A stretch of 64,000 nucleotides of DNA from Thalassospira povalilytica (GCF_002844235.1 NZ_PGTS01000003.1:310001-374000); one strand, 5' to 3'; shown: positions 26,581 through 35,984, numbered from the stretch's first letter. The notes: generated from the sequence alone by a model not told the origin. A program made the numbers and translations.

Positions 26581-28150
26581 GACGATGGCGACGCGCCTGG
26601 CCGGACTTTCAGGCTGGCGCAGGCGTTTTGTCTGGTTGCTTTCCGGGGCGGTTGCGGTTTTGGCGCTGCCGCCCTTCTTTTTTATTCCGGTTTTGCCGAT
26701 CAGTTTTGCCATTCTGCTGTGGAGCCTGGAAGGGGTCCGTTGCAACAAAGGTGCGCTTTCGGCGGGCTGGTGGTTCGGGACCGGGCATTTTGCCGCCGGG
26801 TTTTATTGGGTCAGTCACGCGTTTCTGGTGCAGCCGGAAATTTACGGCTGGATGATACCCTTTGCACTTGCGGGACTTGGTGGCGGACTGGCGATCTTTC
26901 CGATGGTTGCGGTCTGGGCTTCGTGGCGCCTGACAGACGGGCTGGTGCGTCGTGCGGTATTGCTTGCCGTGTTCTGGGCGGTGGCGGAATATTTGCGCGG
27001 GCATCTTTTGACCGGATTTCCCTGGAATCTTCTGGGTCACGTCTGGGCAATTGATGCTGCGCCGATGCAATTTGCATCGGTTGTCGGGGTCTATGGTCTT
27101 TCGTTTGTGACGGCGCTATTTGCAACCCTTCCTGCCGCGGTGGTTGGCGGGCGCCGTGGCAAAATGGCCGCTTTTGGTGGTGTTTTGATTGCTGTTTTGC
27201 TGTGGGGCGGCGGTGCTGTGCGCCTGTCACTTGCGGGGCCGGACAGCTCGACCCTGCCATTGTCGGAATTGCCGTCTGACGTGCCGGTTGTTCAGATCGT
27301 GCAACCAAACATTCCGCAAAAAGACAAATGGCGTCCGGAATTGCAGCGTCAGCATTTCACCAAGCTGGTTGAAATGTCGCGCCGTCCCGCCGGTTTGGAT
27401 CCGGCGCGCAAACGCATTGTGATCTGGCCGGAAACAGCGGCGACGTTTTTTGTCGAAACCCAGGATGTCGCGCGCATGCAGATGGCCGAGACACTTGGCC
27501 CTGATGATATCCTGATCACCGGTGCCCCGCGCACCTATCCGCGCGATACCGATGAATACAAGGTCTGGAATTCCATTCAGGTGATTGATGCATCGGCGCG
27601 CATCATTGCAAGTTTTGATAAATTCCATCTTGTGCCGTTTGGCGAATATGTCCCGTTCCGATCGATCCTGCCATTTCCGAAGCTGACAGCCGGGCGGACG
27701 GATTTTTCGGCCGGACCCGGTCCGCAGACCTTGTCCGTGCATGGTCTGCCGGGATTTTCACCGCTGATTTGCTATGAGGTGATTTTCCCCGGTGCGGTGA
27801 CCGATCCTGATAATCGTCCCGACTGGTTGTTGAATGTTACCAATGACGGTTGGTTTGGCAAAAGCGCGGGCCCATATCAGCATATGGCAGCCGCACGTTT
27901 TCGTGCGGTTGAAGAAGGGCTTCCTTTGGTGCGTGCGGCCTATACCGGAGTATCGGTTTTCTTCGACTCCTACGGGCGTAAACTGGCCGACCTGCCCTTA
28001 AGTGCAAGTAATATCATGGTTCACCCACTTTTGAGTGATAAAAACCATACTACAGTATATTATTTGTGGCGTGATATTCTATTTTACGGTATTGTTACCT
28101 TCTTTGCCGTTCTCGTTATGGGATATAATCGTCGATTAAAATCCCTCTAG
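26573..28150 (+). CDS. lnt: Apolipoprotein N-acyltransferase
   Basis: Inner-membrane enzyme that adds the third acyl chain to lipoproteins. About six N-terminal membrane segments (to residue 230) precede a nitrilase-like periplasmic domain with the catalytic triad: Glu in IWPETA, Lys in FDKFHLVPFGEY and Cys in LICYE. A last membrane segment closes the protein (525 residues). ATG 26573 has AGGAAAAAA upstream and overlaps the corC stop; ATG 26585 is an alternative. Confidence 0.95.
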   Translation: MIKTMATRLAGLSGWRRRFVWLLSGAVAVLALPPFFFIPVLPISFAILLWSLEGVRCNKGALSAGWWFGTGHFAAGFYWVSHAFLVQPEIYGWMIPFALAGLGGGLAIFPMVAVWASWRLTDGLVRRAVLLAVFWAVAEYLRGHLLTGFPWNLLGHVWAIDAAPMQFASVVGVYGLSFVTALFATLPAAVVGGRRGKMAAFGGVLIAVLLWGGGAVRLSLAGPDSSTLPLSELPSDVPVVQIVQPNIPQKDKWRPELQRQHFTKLVEMSRRPAGLDPARKRIVIWPETAATFFVETQDVARMQMAETLGPDDILITGAPRTYPRDTDEYKVWNSIQVIDASARIIASFDKFHLVPFGEYVPFRSILPFPKLTAGRTDFSAGPGPQTLSVHGLPGFSPLICYEVIFPGAVTDPDNRPDWLLNVTNDGWFGKSAGPYQHMAAARFRAVEEGLPLVRAAYTGVSVFFDSYGRKLADLPLSASNIMVHPLLSDKNHTTVYYLWRDILFYGIVTFFAVLVMGYNRRLKSL

Positions 28151-28233
28151 GCGGCTGTTAAAGGCACCGAACCGTCCACAAATTGTCCCAGTTAATAAGG
28201 ACGGGTAGGTCGGAGTGAGAGAAGGAAAAAACA

Positions 28234-28728
28234 ATGTCGCCCAAGGATGATAGCGCGATGGTGAAAAACACCCGTGGTCGCGGTCGTGGCCGGACTGCAA
28301 GTGGTAAACCGAATCCTGTTGATATTCACGTTGGCGCACGCGTCCGTCTGCGTCGTACACTGCTTGGCATGAGCCAGGAAAAGCTGGGTGAGGCAATCGG
28401 CCTTACATTCCAGCAGGTCCAGAAATATGAACGCGGTGCAAACCGTGTTGGCGCATCGCGCCTGTATGATTTGTCGCGTGTTCTTGAAGTGCCGGTTTCG
28501 TTCTTCTTTGACGATATGCCTGATGAAATTTCATCGAAATCGGTCCATGAACGTCGCGAAATGTCCGAAAGCCCGGATCCGTTTGACAATGATCCGATGA
28601 ACCGTCGCGAGACGCTTGAACTGGTTCGTGCCTATTACCGGATCACCGACCCCAACCAGCGCAAGAAAATCTTCGAGCTGGTCAAGTCGATGGGGGCCTT
28701 GCAGGCCGGCGATGCCGACCAGAAATAA
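28234..28728 (+). CDS. XRE family transcriptional regulator
   Basis: Small 164-residue regulator with a Cro/C1-type helix-turn-helix (VRLRRTLLGMSQEKLGEAIGLTFQQVQKYERGANRVGASRLYDLS). A basic, Gly/Arg-rich N-terminus (RGRGRGRTASG) precedes it, and the helical C-terminus ends LVKSMGALQAGD. This protein type stands between lnt and metK in many alphaproteobacteria; its targets are not known to me. AAGGAAAAAA precedes the start and a clear terminator follows. Confidence 0.9.
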   Translation: MSPKDDSAMVKNTRGRGRGRTASGKPNPVDIHVGARVRLRRTLLGMSQEKLGEAIGLTFQQVQKYERGANRVGASRLYDLSRVLEVPVSFFFDDMPDEISSKSVHERREMSESPDPFDNDPMNRRETLELVRAYYRITDPNQRKKIFELVKSMGALQAGDADQK

Positions 28729-28752
28729 TCGCGCTTTGACAAGCCGTTAAAG

Positions 28753-28789
28753 AAGGCGCATTTCGTGGATGACGGGATGCGCCTTTTCT
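28753..28789 (+). terminator. Rho-independent terminator of the XRE regulator gene
   Basis: AAGGCGCAT and ATGCGCCTT arms followed by TTTTC. The loop is 15 bases. Confidence 0.8.
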
Positions 28790-28910
28790 TTCTGCGCAAT
28801 CGGGTGGCCCGGCTATGCAATTTTCCGGTTACCATTTTGCGTCAATGATGCTTGACCTGTAAAAACCGATCAGGCAAAAGCGTCATGCAGCCGTCATAAC
28901 GGCAGAGATT

Positions 28911-28963
28911 TGTGGACGGATTTGGACCGCTTGCCACCACACAAAAAAAGGCTAAGTGGGCGC
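28911..28963 (+). promoter_or_regulatory. SAM-II riboswitch upstream of metK
   Basis: The layout fits the SAM-II aptamer. A P1 stem (TGTGG at 28911-28915 with CCACA at 28937-28941) encloses GATTT, seven bases, then TTGC, the same spacing as the crystallised metX SAM-II RNA that I recall. An A-rich stretch and GCTAA (28951-28955) follow. Loop bases CCGC (28927-28930) can pair with GTGG (28956-28959) to form the expected pseudoknot. SAM-II RNAs are alphaproteobacterial and control methionine and SAM genes, matching metK downstream. The rest of the 305-base gap holds the XRE terminator and the ribosome-site hairpin. Confidence 0.83.
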
Positions 28964-28991
28964 TATCGACACCAACCCGGTGTTGAGAGCC

Positions 28992-29024
28992 CTCCGGTCC
29001 AGTTTTGGAAACCCATTACCGGAG
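28992..29024 (+). promoter_or_regulatory. Hairpin sequestering the metK ribosome-binding site
   Basis: CTCCGGT (28992-28998) is complementary to ACCGGAG (29018-29024), whose GGAG is part of the metK Shine-Dalgarno region GGAGAAGG. Pairing would block translation start 10 bases downstream. It is a plausible output element for the SAM-II aptamer just upstream. Confidence 0.65.
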
Positions 29025-29033
29025 AAGGTCTTA

Positions 29034-30206
29034 ATGTCTCTTTCCGAATATCTTTTTACCAGTGAATCCGTCTCGGAAGGTCATCCGGACAAGGTTTGTG
29101 ACCGCATTTCCGATTCCATCGTTGATGCGTTCCTTGCTGCTGACGAAGATTCGCGCGTTGCCGTTGAAACGCTTGCGACCACCAACCGTGTGGTTCTTGC
29201 CGGTGAGGTTCGCGGTCCTGAAAGCGTGACCAAAGACGTCATGATCGAAAAAGCGCGCGAAGCCATCCGCGCGATCGGTTATGAGCAGGACGGTTTCCAT
29301 TGGGAAACTGCCGAAATCGAATGTCACGTGCATGAACAGTCTGCTGACATCGCACAGGGTGTGGATTCCGCTGGTGAAAAGGACCTTGGCGCCGGTGACC
29401 AGGGCATCATGTTCGGTTACGCATGTAACGAAACCGATGAACTGATGCCGGCACCGATCCAGTTCTCGCACCGTATTCTGCGCGCAATGGCCGAAGATCG
29501 TCATTCCGGCAAAGCAGCACAGTTCGGCCCGGATGCCAAAAGCCAGGTAACCCTGCGTTACGTCGATGGCAAACCGGTTGGCGCAACGTCGGTTGTGGTT
29601 TCGACCCAGCATGCCGAAGGCCTGTCCCAGGAAGATGTCCGCGGCCTGGTTCTGCCCTATATCGAAGCTGCCCTGCCGGAAGGCTGGATGCCGGCTGCTG
29701 ATGAAATCTATATCAACCCGACGGGTCGTTTCGTCATTGGTGGTCCCGATGGGGATGCCGGTCTGACCGGACGTAAAATCATTGTCGACACCTATGGCGG
29801 TGCCGCACCGCATGGTGGTGGCGCGTTTTCGGGGAAAGACCCGACCAAGGTTGACCGTTCGGCAGCCTATGCTGCGCGTTACCTTGCCAAAAACGTGGTT
29901 GCTGCCGGCCTGGCAGAACGTTGCACCATTCAGCTTGCCTATGCGATTGGCGTGTCCAAGCCGCTGGCTCTGTATGTCAACAACCACGATACCGGCAATG
30001 TTGACGAGCTGAAGCTTGGTGCGACCTTGCGTCAGCTGATGGATCTCAGCCCGCGTGGCATTCGTGAACATCTTTCGCTGTGCCGTCCGATTTACACCCC
30101 GTCCTCTGCTTATGGTCACTTTGGCCGTCAGCCGACCGCAGATGGTGGCTTCTCCTGGGAGCGTACCGACCTTGTGGGTGAACTGAAATCGGCATTCGGC
30201 GCCTGA
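29034..30206 (+). CDS. metK: S-adenosylmethionine synthetase
   Basis: MetK makes SAM from methionine and ATP. Signatures: GHPDKVCD (ATP and metal), [12 protein letters not shown] and [19 protein letters not shown]. Length 390 from ATG 29034, which has GGAGAAGG upstream; the frame continues back to 28956 but those codons lie in the riboswitch leader. Translation is probably reduced when SAM is high. It ends at a GC-rich terminator before trmB. Confidence 0.97.
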   Translation: MSLSEYLFTSESVSEGHPDKVCDRISDSIVDAFLAADEDSRVAVETLATTNRVVLAGEVRGPESVTKDVMIEKAREAIRAIGYEQDGFHWETAEIECHVHEQSADIAQGVDSAGEKDLGAGDQGIMFGYACNETDELMPAPIQFSHRILRAMAEDRHSGKAAQFGPDAKSQVTLRYVDGKPVGATSVVVSTQHAEGLSQEDVRGLVLPYIEAALPEGWMPAADEIYINPTGRFVIGGPDGDAGLTGRKIIVDTYGGAAPHGGGAFSGKDPTKVDRSAAYAARYLAKNVVAAGLAERCTIQLAYAIGVSKPLALYVNNHDTGNVDELKLGATLRQLMDLSPRGIREHLSLCRPIYTPSSAYGHFGRQPTADGGFSWERTDLVGELKSAFGA

Positions 30207-30264
30207 TCATCAGGCAGCAGCATTGCAAAAGTGCGATTTGCCAAATGCGCACGACATGATATGA

Positions 30265-30299
30265 GGCGGGCGACCCGGATGTTCGGGCCGCCCGTTTTG
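30265..30299 (+). terminator. Rho-independent terminator of metK
   Basis: GGGCG-CCCG and CGGG-CGCCC arms with one mismatch, followed by GTTTTG. Confidence 0.78.
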
Positions 30300-30376
30300 A
30301 TTTACGTGACGTGTTTCGCCTTGCGGATCTGTCACTTTGACCGAGTTTGTCCCGACCCTGATCAACTGATACGACC

Positions 30377-31096
30377 ATGCGCAACAAAGAACGCCCGATT
30401 CCGACACCCGATCGCCCGAATTTCTATGGCCGCCGCGGAAGCCGACCGCTCAAGGATTCCCGCAAGGCGCTGGTTGACACCATGCTGCCGAAAATCGGGA
30501 TCAGCTATCCGGACGTCGCAGGGGTCGATCCCAAAAGCTATTTTGATGGTGATCCGGATCAGCTGTGGCTTGAAATCGGATTTGGCGGCGGGGAACATCT
30601 TGCCGGTCAGGCCGAGGCCAATCCGAATATCGGGATCATCGGGGCGGAACCCTTCATGGATGGGGTTGGCAGCCTGCTGCGCCATCTTGATGAGCGCGGC
30701 CTTGGCAATGTCTGTGTGGTGGCCGATGATTCGCGCCCGCTTCTTTATAAGCTGGTTGATGCCTGCTTTGATCGCGCGTTTCTGTTGTTTCCTGATCCCT
30801 GGCCAAAGAAACGTCACGCCGAACGTCGCTTTATCGGGCCCAAAAACCTGGCACTTTTGGCACGGTTGTTAAAAGACGGCGCGGAATTCCGGGTGGCCAG
30901 TGACGATATGCAATATATCTCGTGGACCTTGCAGCATATGCACAACCATCCCGACTTTGAATGGTTGGCCGAAGGCCCGGATGACTGGCGCAGCCCGCCC
31001 GAGGACTGGGTCAAAACCCGTTACGAACAAAAAGCCCTTCGCCAGGGCAAGAAATGCAACTATCTGCGGTTCCGTCGCAAGCCGCGTCAGGTCTGA
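30377..31096 (+). CDS. trmB: tRNA (guanine-N7)-methyltransferase
   Basis: TrmB methylates G46 of tRNA using SAM. Motif I EIGFGGGEH, the catalytic FPDPWPKKRH and the C-terminal TRYEQKAL are all present; 239 residues is normal. No clear Shine-Dalgarno site precedes the ATG. In related genomes trmB lies close to rimP (from general knowledge); here the heme-uptake genes intervene. Confidence 0.95.
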   Translation: MRNKERPIPTPDRPNFYGRRGSRPLKDSRKALVDTMLPKIGISYPDVAGVDPKSYFDGDPDQLWLEIGFGGGEHLAGQAEANPNIGIIGAEPFMDGVGSLLRHLDERGLGNVCVVADDSRPLLYKLVDACFDRAFLLFPDPWPKKRHAERRFIGPKNLALLARLLKDGAEFRVASDDMQYISWTLQHMHNHPDFEWLAEGPDDWRSPPEDWVKTRYEQKALRQGKKCNYLRFRRKPRQV

Positions 31097-31135
31097 CATA
31101 CAGGTTTGCCTGCTGATCCGGTTCGGATTTTATCA

Positions 31136-31170
31136 ATGCCCGGCGTTCGTAATCGATGCGTCGGGCATTT
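31136..31170 (+). terminator. Rho-independent terminator of trmB
   Basis: ATGCCCGGCG and CGTCGGGCAT form a 10-bp stem (one wobble) followed by TTT. It lies in the 293-base gap ahead of hasI, which otherwise is AT-rich and carries one Fur-box-like site. Confidence 0.65.
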
Positions 31171-31268
31171 CCATATCCAAAGGCCGGACGCCGATGATGA
31201 TCGGAAATGCGGCAATCTTAAATTGCAGTTTTGACTTATACTCACGTACAGAAATATAACAAAATATT

Positions 31269-31287
31269 GCGAATGATTGTCATGTGC
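31269..31287. promoter_or_regulatory. Putative Fur box upstream of hasI
   Basis: GCGAATGATTGTCATGTGC carries the core AATGATnnTCAT of the 19-bp Fur consensus. It lies about 100 bases before hasI in an AT-rich control region. Confidence 0.6.
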
Positions 31288-31389
31288 GATAAAATAAGCA
31301 CGTTAATGACTTGAAGTCACAACAATGCCGCGCCAAACGCCCCACTTTTCCGGCGCATATACAGGCGAAAACAGCCAGAGGTCCAGGCC

Positions 31390-31914
31390 GTGACACACTG
31401 GGATGTCAATACATTGTTCAGAACCTATCGGCGTCGGTTGCTTCAATTTGTCCAGCGCCGAAAATTGTCGTGGCATCTTGCCGATGACATTGTTCAGGAC
31501 ACCTTCTTACGCGTCGTGGCAACGCCATCTTTACCCGAACAGCGTTTTGCGCAGTCTTATCTGTATCGGACTGCGAACAATCTGGTAATCGATCATTTCC
31601 GCCGTGAACGGATCCTGTCATTTGTGTCGGATCCGGATATGGCGTTTGAACTGATTGCAGATGACGCCCCAAACCCGGAACAAATCGCCTGGTCACGGCA
31701 GGAGCTCCGTCGGTTGCAAACCGCTCTTGATGCTTTGCCGCGCCATTTGCGTGACGTTTTCATCCTGGCGCGTGTGGGCGGGGAAACCTATGTCGATATC
31801 GGCAAAAAACTCGGCATTCCAAGCCAGACAGCGTTCAGCCGCATGGTCAAGGCGCTTACCATCGTAAAGGAAGCGATGGAGCAGGACGAAAAAAACAGAT
31901 CTGCAATCAGATAA
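31390..31914 (+). CDS. hasI: ECF sigma factor of the FecI type (HasI-like)
   Basis: 174-residue extracytoplasmic-function sigma factor. Region 2 (LADDIVQDTFLRVVA ... SYLYRTANNLVIDHFRRER) and region 4 (LPRHLRDVFILARVGGETYVDIGKKLGI) are clear. Followed by a FecR-like anti-sigma and a TonB receptor with an STN domain, it is the cytoplasmic end of a heme-triggered signalling chain. GTG start with CAGAGG upstream. A Fur-box-like site stands ahead of it. Confidence 0.92.
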   Translation: MTHWDVNTLFRTYRRRLLQFVQRRKLSWHLADDIVQDTFLRVVATPSLPEQRFAQSYLYRTANNLVIDHFRRERILSFVSDPDMAFELIADDAPNPEQIAWSRQELRRLQTALDALPRHLRDVFILARVGGETYVDIGKKLGIPSQTAFSRMVKALTIVKEAMEQDEKNRSAIR

Positions 31915-32010
31915 ATCCAAATCCCGTTCGTCCTATGATTGAGCCCGTCTGTTTGCCCATGGATTCTGGACGGGATCATCCGCATTCATGTAATTGACAG
32001 ACATGCTGAT

Positions 32011-32931
32011 ATGACCCGTTTTCCAAACCCGGACAGTGGCTTCCAGACGCCTACAGAACAGGCCGCATACTGGTTTGCGCTGCTTCTTGATGGCAGTGAA
32101 ACCGAAGAGGACCGCCGCGCATTTGCGTCCTGGATTGAAAAAGACCCACGCAACATGACAGCCTTTAACGAGGTGGAACGGCTGTGGAGCGGCAGTTCAA
32201 GTCTGCATCTGGCGGCCAATAACAAGGTCGGACGGCGCGCCTTTTTGGGCGGCACTGTCGTGGCCGGTATTCTGGCGACCGGTTGGGGTGTGCAGCGTTA
32301 CCACCCGACAGCCGATTTCCGAACGGCAACCGGTGAACGGCGGGAACTCACTTTGCCTGGCGGCATGAGGGCACTTTTGGCAAGCGGAACAACCATGTCG
32401 CTTGTATCGGGACAGGGTCTTGCAGGTGTTGAACTGCATGAAGGCGAAGTCTGGTTTGATCACAGCAAAGGCAATCGTGATTTCTTTGTTGCTGCGTCCG
32501 GTGCAAGAAGCTGGTCGCGTGGCGGCAGTTTTGATGTGGCCCGATACGATGATCAGACGACTGTCACGGTTGAACAAGGCAGCGTTGCGGTGAAACTCGC
32601 CGATCAGGCCCGACTGGTATCGGGGGGACAGGCGGTCACTTATCATGATGGAAAAATGGGCGCGGTTCATGATGTTAATATCGCAAATGCCCTTGCCTGG
32701 CGTGATGGCCGGCTTGTCTTTGTTGGCGACAAGCTGGGGGATGTGGCGCGCATTCTTGAACGCTGGCAATCAGGAAAGATCATTGTCATTGGCGACCATG
32801 TCGCCAGTCGCAAGGTAACCATGAGTGTTGATCTTGATCGCACCCGTGACGTGTTGCCAACCCTTGCAGGTGCCTTGTCGCTAAAGATTGACCAGTTTAC
32901 CGATTATCTGACGGTTATTCGCGCCGCCTGA
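32011..32931 (+). CDS. hasS: FecR family anti-sigma factor (HasS-like)
   Basis: N-terminal cytoplasmic domain (about residues 10-60: EQAAYWFALLLDGSETEEDRRAF ... WIEKDPRNMTAFNEVERLW in two blocks) is the sigma-binding DUF4880-type part. One membrane span follows (FLGGTVVAGILATGWG, near residue 75), then a periplasmic FecR domain (FRTATGERRELTLPGG). It should hold HasI inactive until HasR signals. Start placed at ATG 32011 (306 residues); the ribosome site is weak and in-frame TTG 31939 is possible. Confidence 0.9.
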   Translation: MTRFPNPDSGFQTPTEQAAYWFALLLDGSETEEDRRAFASWIEKDPRNMTAFNEVERLWSGSSSLHLAANNKVGRRAFLGGTVVAGILATGWGVQRYHPTADFRTATGERRELTLPGGMRALLASGTTMSLVSGQGLAGVELHEGEVWFDHSKGNRDFFVAASGARSWSRGGSFDVARYDDQTTVTVEQGSVAVKLADQARLVSGGQAVTYHDGKMGAVHDVNIANALAWRDGRLVFVGDKLGDVARILERWQSGKIIVIGDHVASRKVTMSVDLDRTRDVLPTLAGALSLKIDQFTDYLTVIRAA

Positions 32932-32978
32932 CGTCGTGGTGTGTCTCTTTGCGTGCCTCTTTGCGCAGGCTATTTAAT

Positions 32979-32997
32979 GCGAATAAAAATTATTTTC
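32979..32997. promoter_or_regulatory. Putative Fur box upstream of hasR
   Basis: GCGAATAAAAATTATTTTC matches the 19-bp Fur consensus at about 13 positions and lies about 110 bases before hasR. The surrounding gap is AT-rich, so chance similarity is possible. Confidence 0.45.
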
Positions 32998-33104
32998 ATA
33001 AAAAACCATTTATTTTCAGATAAATGAATTTTCACTTCGTCTCAGAAAGTAACGAAAAACGAATGCGAGGCATTTGCATTTCGTGAAATCAGGAGAAGAA
33101 TGAA

Positions 33105-35852
33105 ATGCTGTCTAACGGGGGCGGTCGCACGATGTTCGCGGCCAACAAAAAACTGCCTGCTGCTACTTCCTTGGGGGGAGTACGTTTTGTCACTGCCACT
33201 GCAATCGGCAGTGCCATGATTGCGATGATGCCTTTCGGAGCAATGGCGCAAATGCGGGATAATGCGACAGTCGTGCAGACCGAGGAAGTCGCACAGGTCA
33301 AGCTGTCTTCCGAAATCTATGACTTCGATATTGCAGCCCAGCCGATAGGTGCGGCACTGGTTGCCTTTTCGCGTATTTCCGGGATTGATGTTGTTGTTGA
33401 TGGCGTATTGCCCGAAAGCACAATCAGCCCGGCCGTAAAAGGCGCCATGTCGCCATCTGCTGCGCTTGATATCCTGACATCGCAGACCCCGTTTCAGTGG
33501 GTCGTGCTTAACGGTACAACCATCTCGGTAATTATCCCGGCATCGGACATATCGGGGGAAAATGGCGCGCAAACCTTGCCGGTGATCGTCACTGCCACAA
33601 ATCGTGCATTGGGGCCAAACGGGGTTCCCGATGAAGTGTACTCCACCCCGGGTTCGGTATCGGTCATCACGCAGCAAAGCATGCGCAAAGCGCCGGTACG
33701 TGAAGCACGCGAGATTTTCAACAATGTTGCCGGTGTGGATGTTGCAAACGATGCGCAAGATCCTGGTCTGACGGTCAATGTGCGTGGTCAGCAGGAAATG
33801 GGCCGGGTAAACGTCAATATTGATGGTGCGCGTCAGAACTACAATCAGTTGACCCATGGCACTGCATCGCGTGTTTATGTCGATCCGGCACTTCTGGCCC
33901 AGGTTGAGGTCGAGAAGTCTGATTTGGCCAAGAATGGTGGTGCGGGTACATCTGCCGGTATCGTTACCATGCGAACGCTCAATACGCAGGATATTGTCGA
34001 TCCAGACGAGGAATGGGGCGGCAAAGTCAATCTTAGTCGCGGTACAAACCAGTATGACTTTGCCGGTGACGTTGCCGTTGGTGCACGTGTTTCGCCAAAG
34101 TTTGATCTATCTGCCGCAGTGAGCCGAAAAGTCGTCGGAGACTATCGCCCGGGGACGCATAACCCGGGCCTTTATCAGGAAATCGATAGCACACCAAAGT
34201 ATGTCGATGTTTACAGTTCCCGTCCGGAATACAGTTATGTCCGGCAAACATCGGGTCTGGTGAAGGCGAACCTTTTTCTGACGGAAGATCAGGAGATAAA
34301 TCTTGGTTACGTCGGAAGCAGCACTTCATACACAAAGTCGAGTGATTCGACGAACAACTACCAGGACCACAATAAAACTGACGTTCATACCCTAACCGCT
34401 AAGCATGTCTGGAACCCGGAATCAGACCTGATTGCCATGAATAGCGGCGTCTACTGGACAAGGACACAGAACCACCAGTTCCGACCGGCGCGATACAATG
34501 CCGGCGGCGCCGTGACGACGGACTCCTTTGATAACCAATATACGCTCGATACGTTGGGTGGTGAGGTATCAAACAGCAGCAGCTTTGACTTTGACCTGAG
34601 CAGCGATGTCTCCAGTCATCTCGGTCTTGATTACGGTGTCGAGTATTTTCAGGACAAGGCCAAAACAAGTGCCGAGCTTGGCGGTCTTGGCGGCGCGGGT
34701 GCTGCATATGAAATTGAAGGTGGCACGCCAGCTGGCGAACGCGACGTTTCCGGGGGCTTTGTCGCCGCCACTTATGACTTTGACAACATGTTCGAGCTCC
34801 GGGGCGGCCTTCGCTATGACCGGTACTCACTGACCGGCGATTCCTATTGGTGCGAGGAACAGAACTCCGCCAACCTCTGTGAGGATGGTGGCACACCACT
34901 GAACATTGATCTCAGCGAAGATGCGTTTTCGCCATCGGTTGGCGCCAGTTTCAATGTGACTTCGGGAATTCAGCTATTTGCAAATTATCGCCGGAACATG
35001 CGTGCCCCAACCATCATGGAATCAATGATCAAGGGCGATCATATCGGTGACAATGCCGGGTTGCCGTTTTACTCCAACGCAAACCTGAAGCCCGAAGAAA
35101 GCGAGACGAAAGAAGTTGGTGTCAACTTCAGCTTTGACAATGTGCTTCGCCAAGGCGACGGGTTCAGGGCAAAGGTTGCTTACTATCGGACCGCAATTGA
35201 TAACTACATCACCTTGGCCAATGTCCCGCAGCCAACTCCGAAAAGGACGAACCTTGGGGTTATCACGAATACTTCTGTCGAGGCCGAGGCAATCGTCAAT
35301 TTGACTGACCCGGTATATATCAATGGTACCGAAGCCGAGCTGTCTTACGATGCTGGAGAATTCTATCTCGGTGGTACGATTTCGATCTCCGATACCGATC
35401 TGTCAGGCAACCACAACCCATATGTTCTCGACACAGCATATGATCCCTTTGCTGCGGTAAACTATACGCAATTGGGTGCAACCTATCTTTCCTACAGCGA
35501 TGTAAATTATGGGACCGCTGATCGGCTTTTCGGGATTTATGCAATTCCAAAGCGAAAATACACGGTTGATGGCGGGTTCAGACTGTTTGATCAGGACCTG
35601 GTTCTTGGAATGCGAGCTTCATTTGTTTATCCGCAGGATAACTTTGGCAGCAGCAACTCGTCCTCGATCGTCTCGAAGTATTTCAAGTACCGGGTGTTTG
35701 ATTTCTACAGCTCATATGAAATCAACGAAAACCTCACACTGAGATTTGCGGTGAACAACATGCTTGATGAAGCCTATGTGCAGGGGACAGGCGGAACATT
35801 CGCCCCGGCACCAGGACGAACCGCCATACTGACTTTTAGCGGCAATTTCTAA
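33105..35852 (+). CDS. hasR: TonB-dependent heme/hemophore receptor with STN signalling domain (HasR-like)
   Basis: Outer-membrane receptor of 915 residues. Signal peptide to about residue 49 (GAMAQ), STN signalling domain about 71-143 (IYDFDIAAQPIGAALVAFS ...), TonB box near 158 (LPVIVTAT), plug, then a 22-strand-type barrel ending in TFSGNF. The heme-receptor FRAP/NPNL region is recognisable as MRAPTIME ... NANLKPE (from about residue 630), with a histidine (GDHIGD) between the two motifs where HasR has a heme ligand. The STN domain predicts cell-surface signalling to HasS/HasI. AGGAG precedes the start. Base use looks AT-richer than neighbouring core genes by eye. Confidence 0.92.
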   Translation: MLSNGGGRTMFAANKKLPAATSLGGVRFVTATAIGSAMIAMMPFGAMAQMRDNATVVQTEEVAQVKLSSEIYDFDIAAQPIGAALVAFSRISGIDVVVDGVLPESTISPAVKGAMSPSAALDILTSQTPFQWVVLNGTTISVIIPASDISGENGAQTLPVIVTATNRALGPNGVPDEVYSTPGSVSVITQQSMRKAPVREAREIFNNVAGVDVANDAQDPGLTVNVRGQQEMGRVNVNIDGARQNYNQLTHGTASRVYVDPALLAQVEVEKSDLAKNGGAGTSAGIVTMRTLNTQDIVDPDEEWGGKVNLSRGTNQYDFAGDVAVGARVSPKFDLSAAVSRKVVGDYRPGTHNPGLYQEIDSTPKYVDVYSSRPEYSYVRQTSGLVKANLFLTEDQEINLGYVGSSTSYTKSSDSTNNYQDHNKTDVHTLTAKHVWNPESDLIAMNSGVYWTRTQNHQFRPARYNAGGAVTTDSFDNQYTLDTLGGEVSNSSSFDFDLSSDVSSHLGLDYGVEYFQDKAKTSAELGGLGGAGAAYEIEGGTPAGERDVSGGFVAATYDFDNMFELRGGLRYDRYSLTGDSYWCEEQNSANLCEDGGTPLNIDLSEDAFSPSVGASFNVTSGIQLFANYRRNMRAPTIMESMIKGDHIGDNAGLPFYSNANLKPEESETKEVGVNFSFDNVLRQGDGFRAKVAYYRTAIDNYITLANVPQPTPKRTNLGVITNTSVEAEAIVNLTDPVYINGTEAELSYDAGEFYLGGTISISDTDLSGNHNPYVLDTAYDPFAAVNYTQLGATYLSYSDVNYGTADRLFGIYAIPKRKYTVDGGFRLFDQDLVLGMRASFVYPQDNFGSSNSSSIVSKYFKYRVFDFYSSYEINENLTLRFAVNNMLDEAYVQGTGGTFAPAPGRTAILTFSGNF

Positions 35853-35880
35853 CGTAACGTCGCATCGGCTGGATGTTGAA

Positions 35881-35910
35881 CCCAACCAGGCATACGCCTG
35901 GTTGGGCTTT
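35881..35910 (+). terminator. Rho-independent terminator of hasR
   Basis: CCCAACCAGGC and GCCTGGTTGGG form a perfect 11-bp stem with a 4-base loop, then CTTT. It separates hasR from the hasA promoter region. Confidence 0.85.
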
Positions 35911-35965
35911 CGCGCTGTTCAGATTAACATATTGATAATAAACAATTTTTCCATTGACTCGTAAA

Positions 35966-35984
35966 GATAATAAGAGTCATTCTC
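35966..35984. promoter_or_regulatory. Putative Fur box upstream of hasA
   Basis: GATAATAAGAGTCATTCTC matches the consensus GATAATGATAATCATTATC at 15 of 19 positions, the best match in the window. It lies about 50 bases before hasA. Confidence 0.72.

Noticed and set aside
33005-33035. Additional Fur-box-like dyad (ATTTAT ... ATAAAT) ahead of hasR
   Set aside because: Short AT-only arms expected by chance in this AT-rich gap; weaker than the site at 32979.
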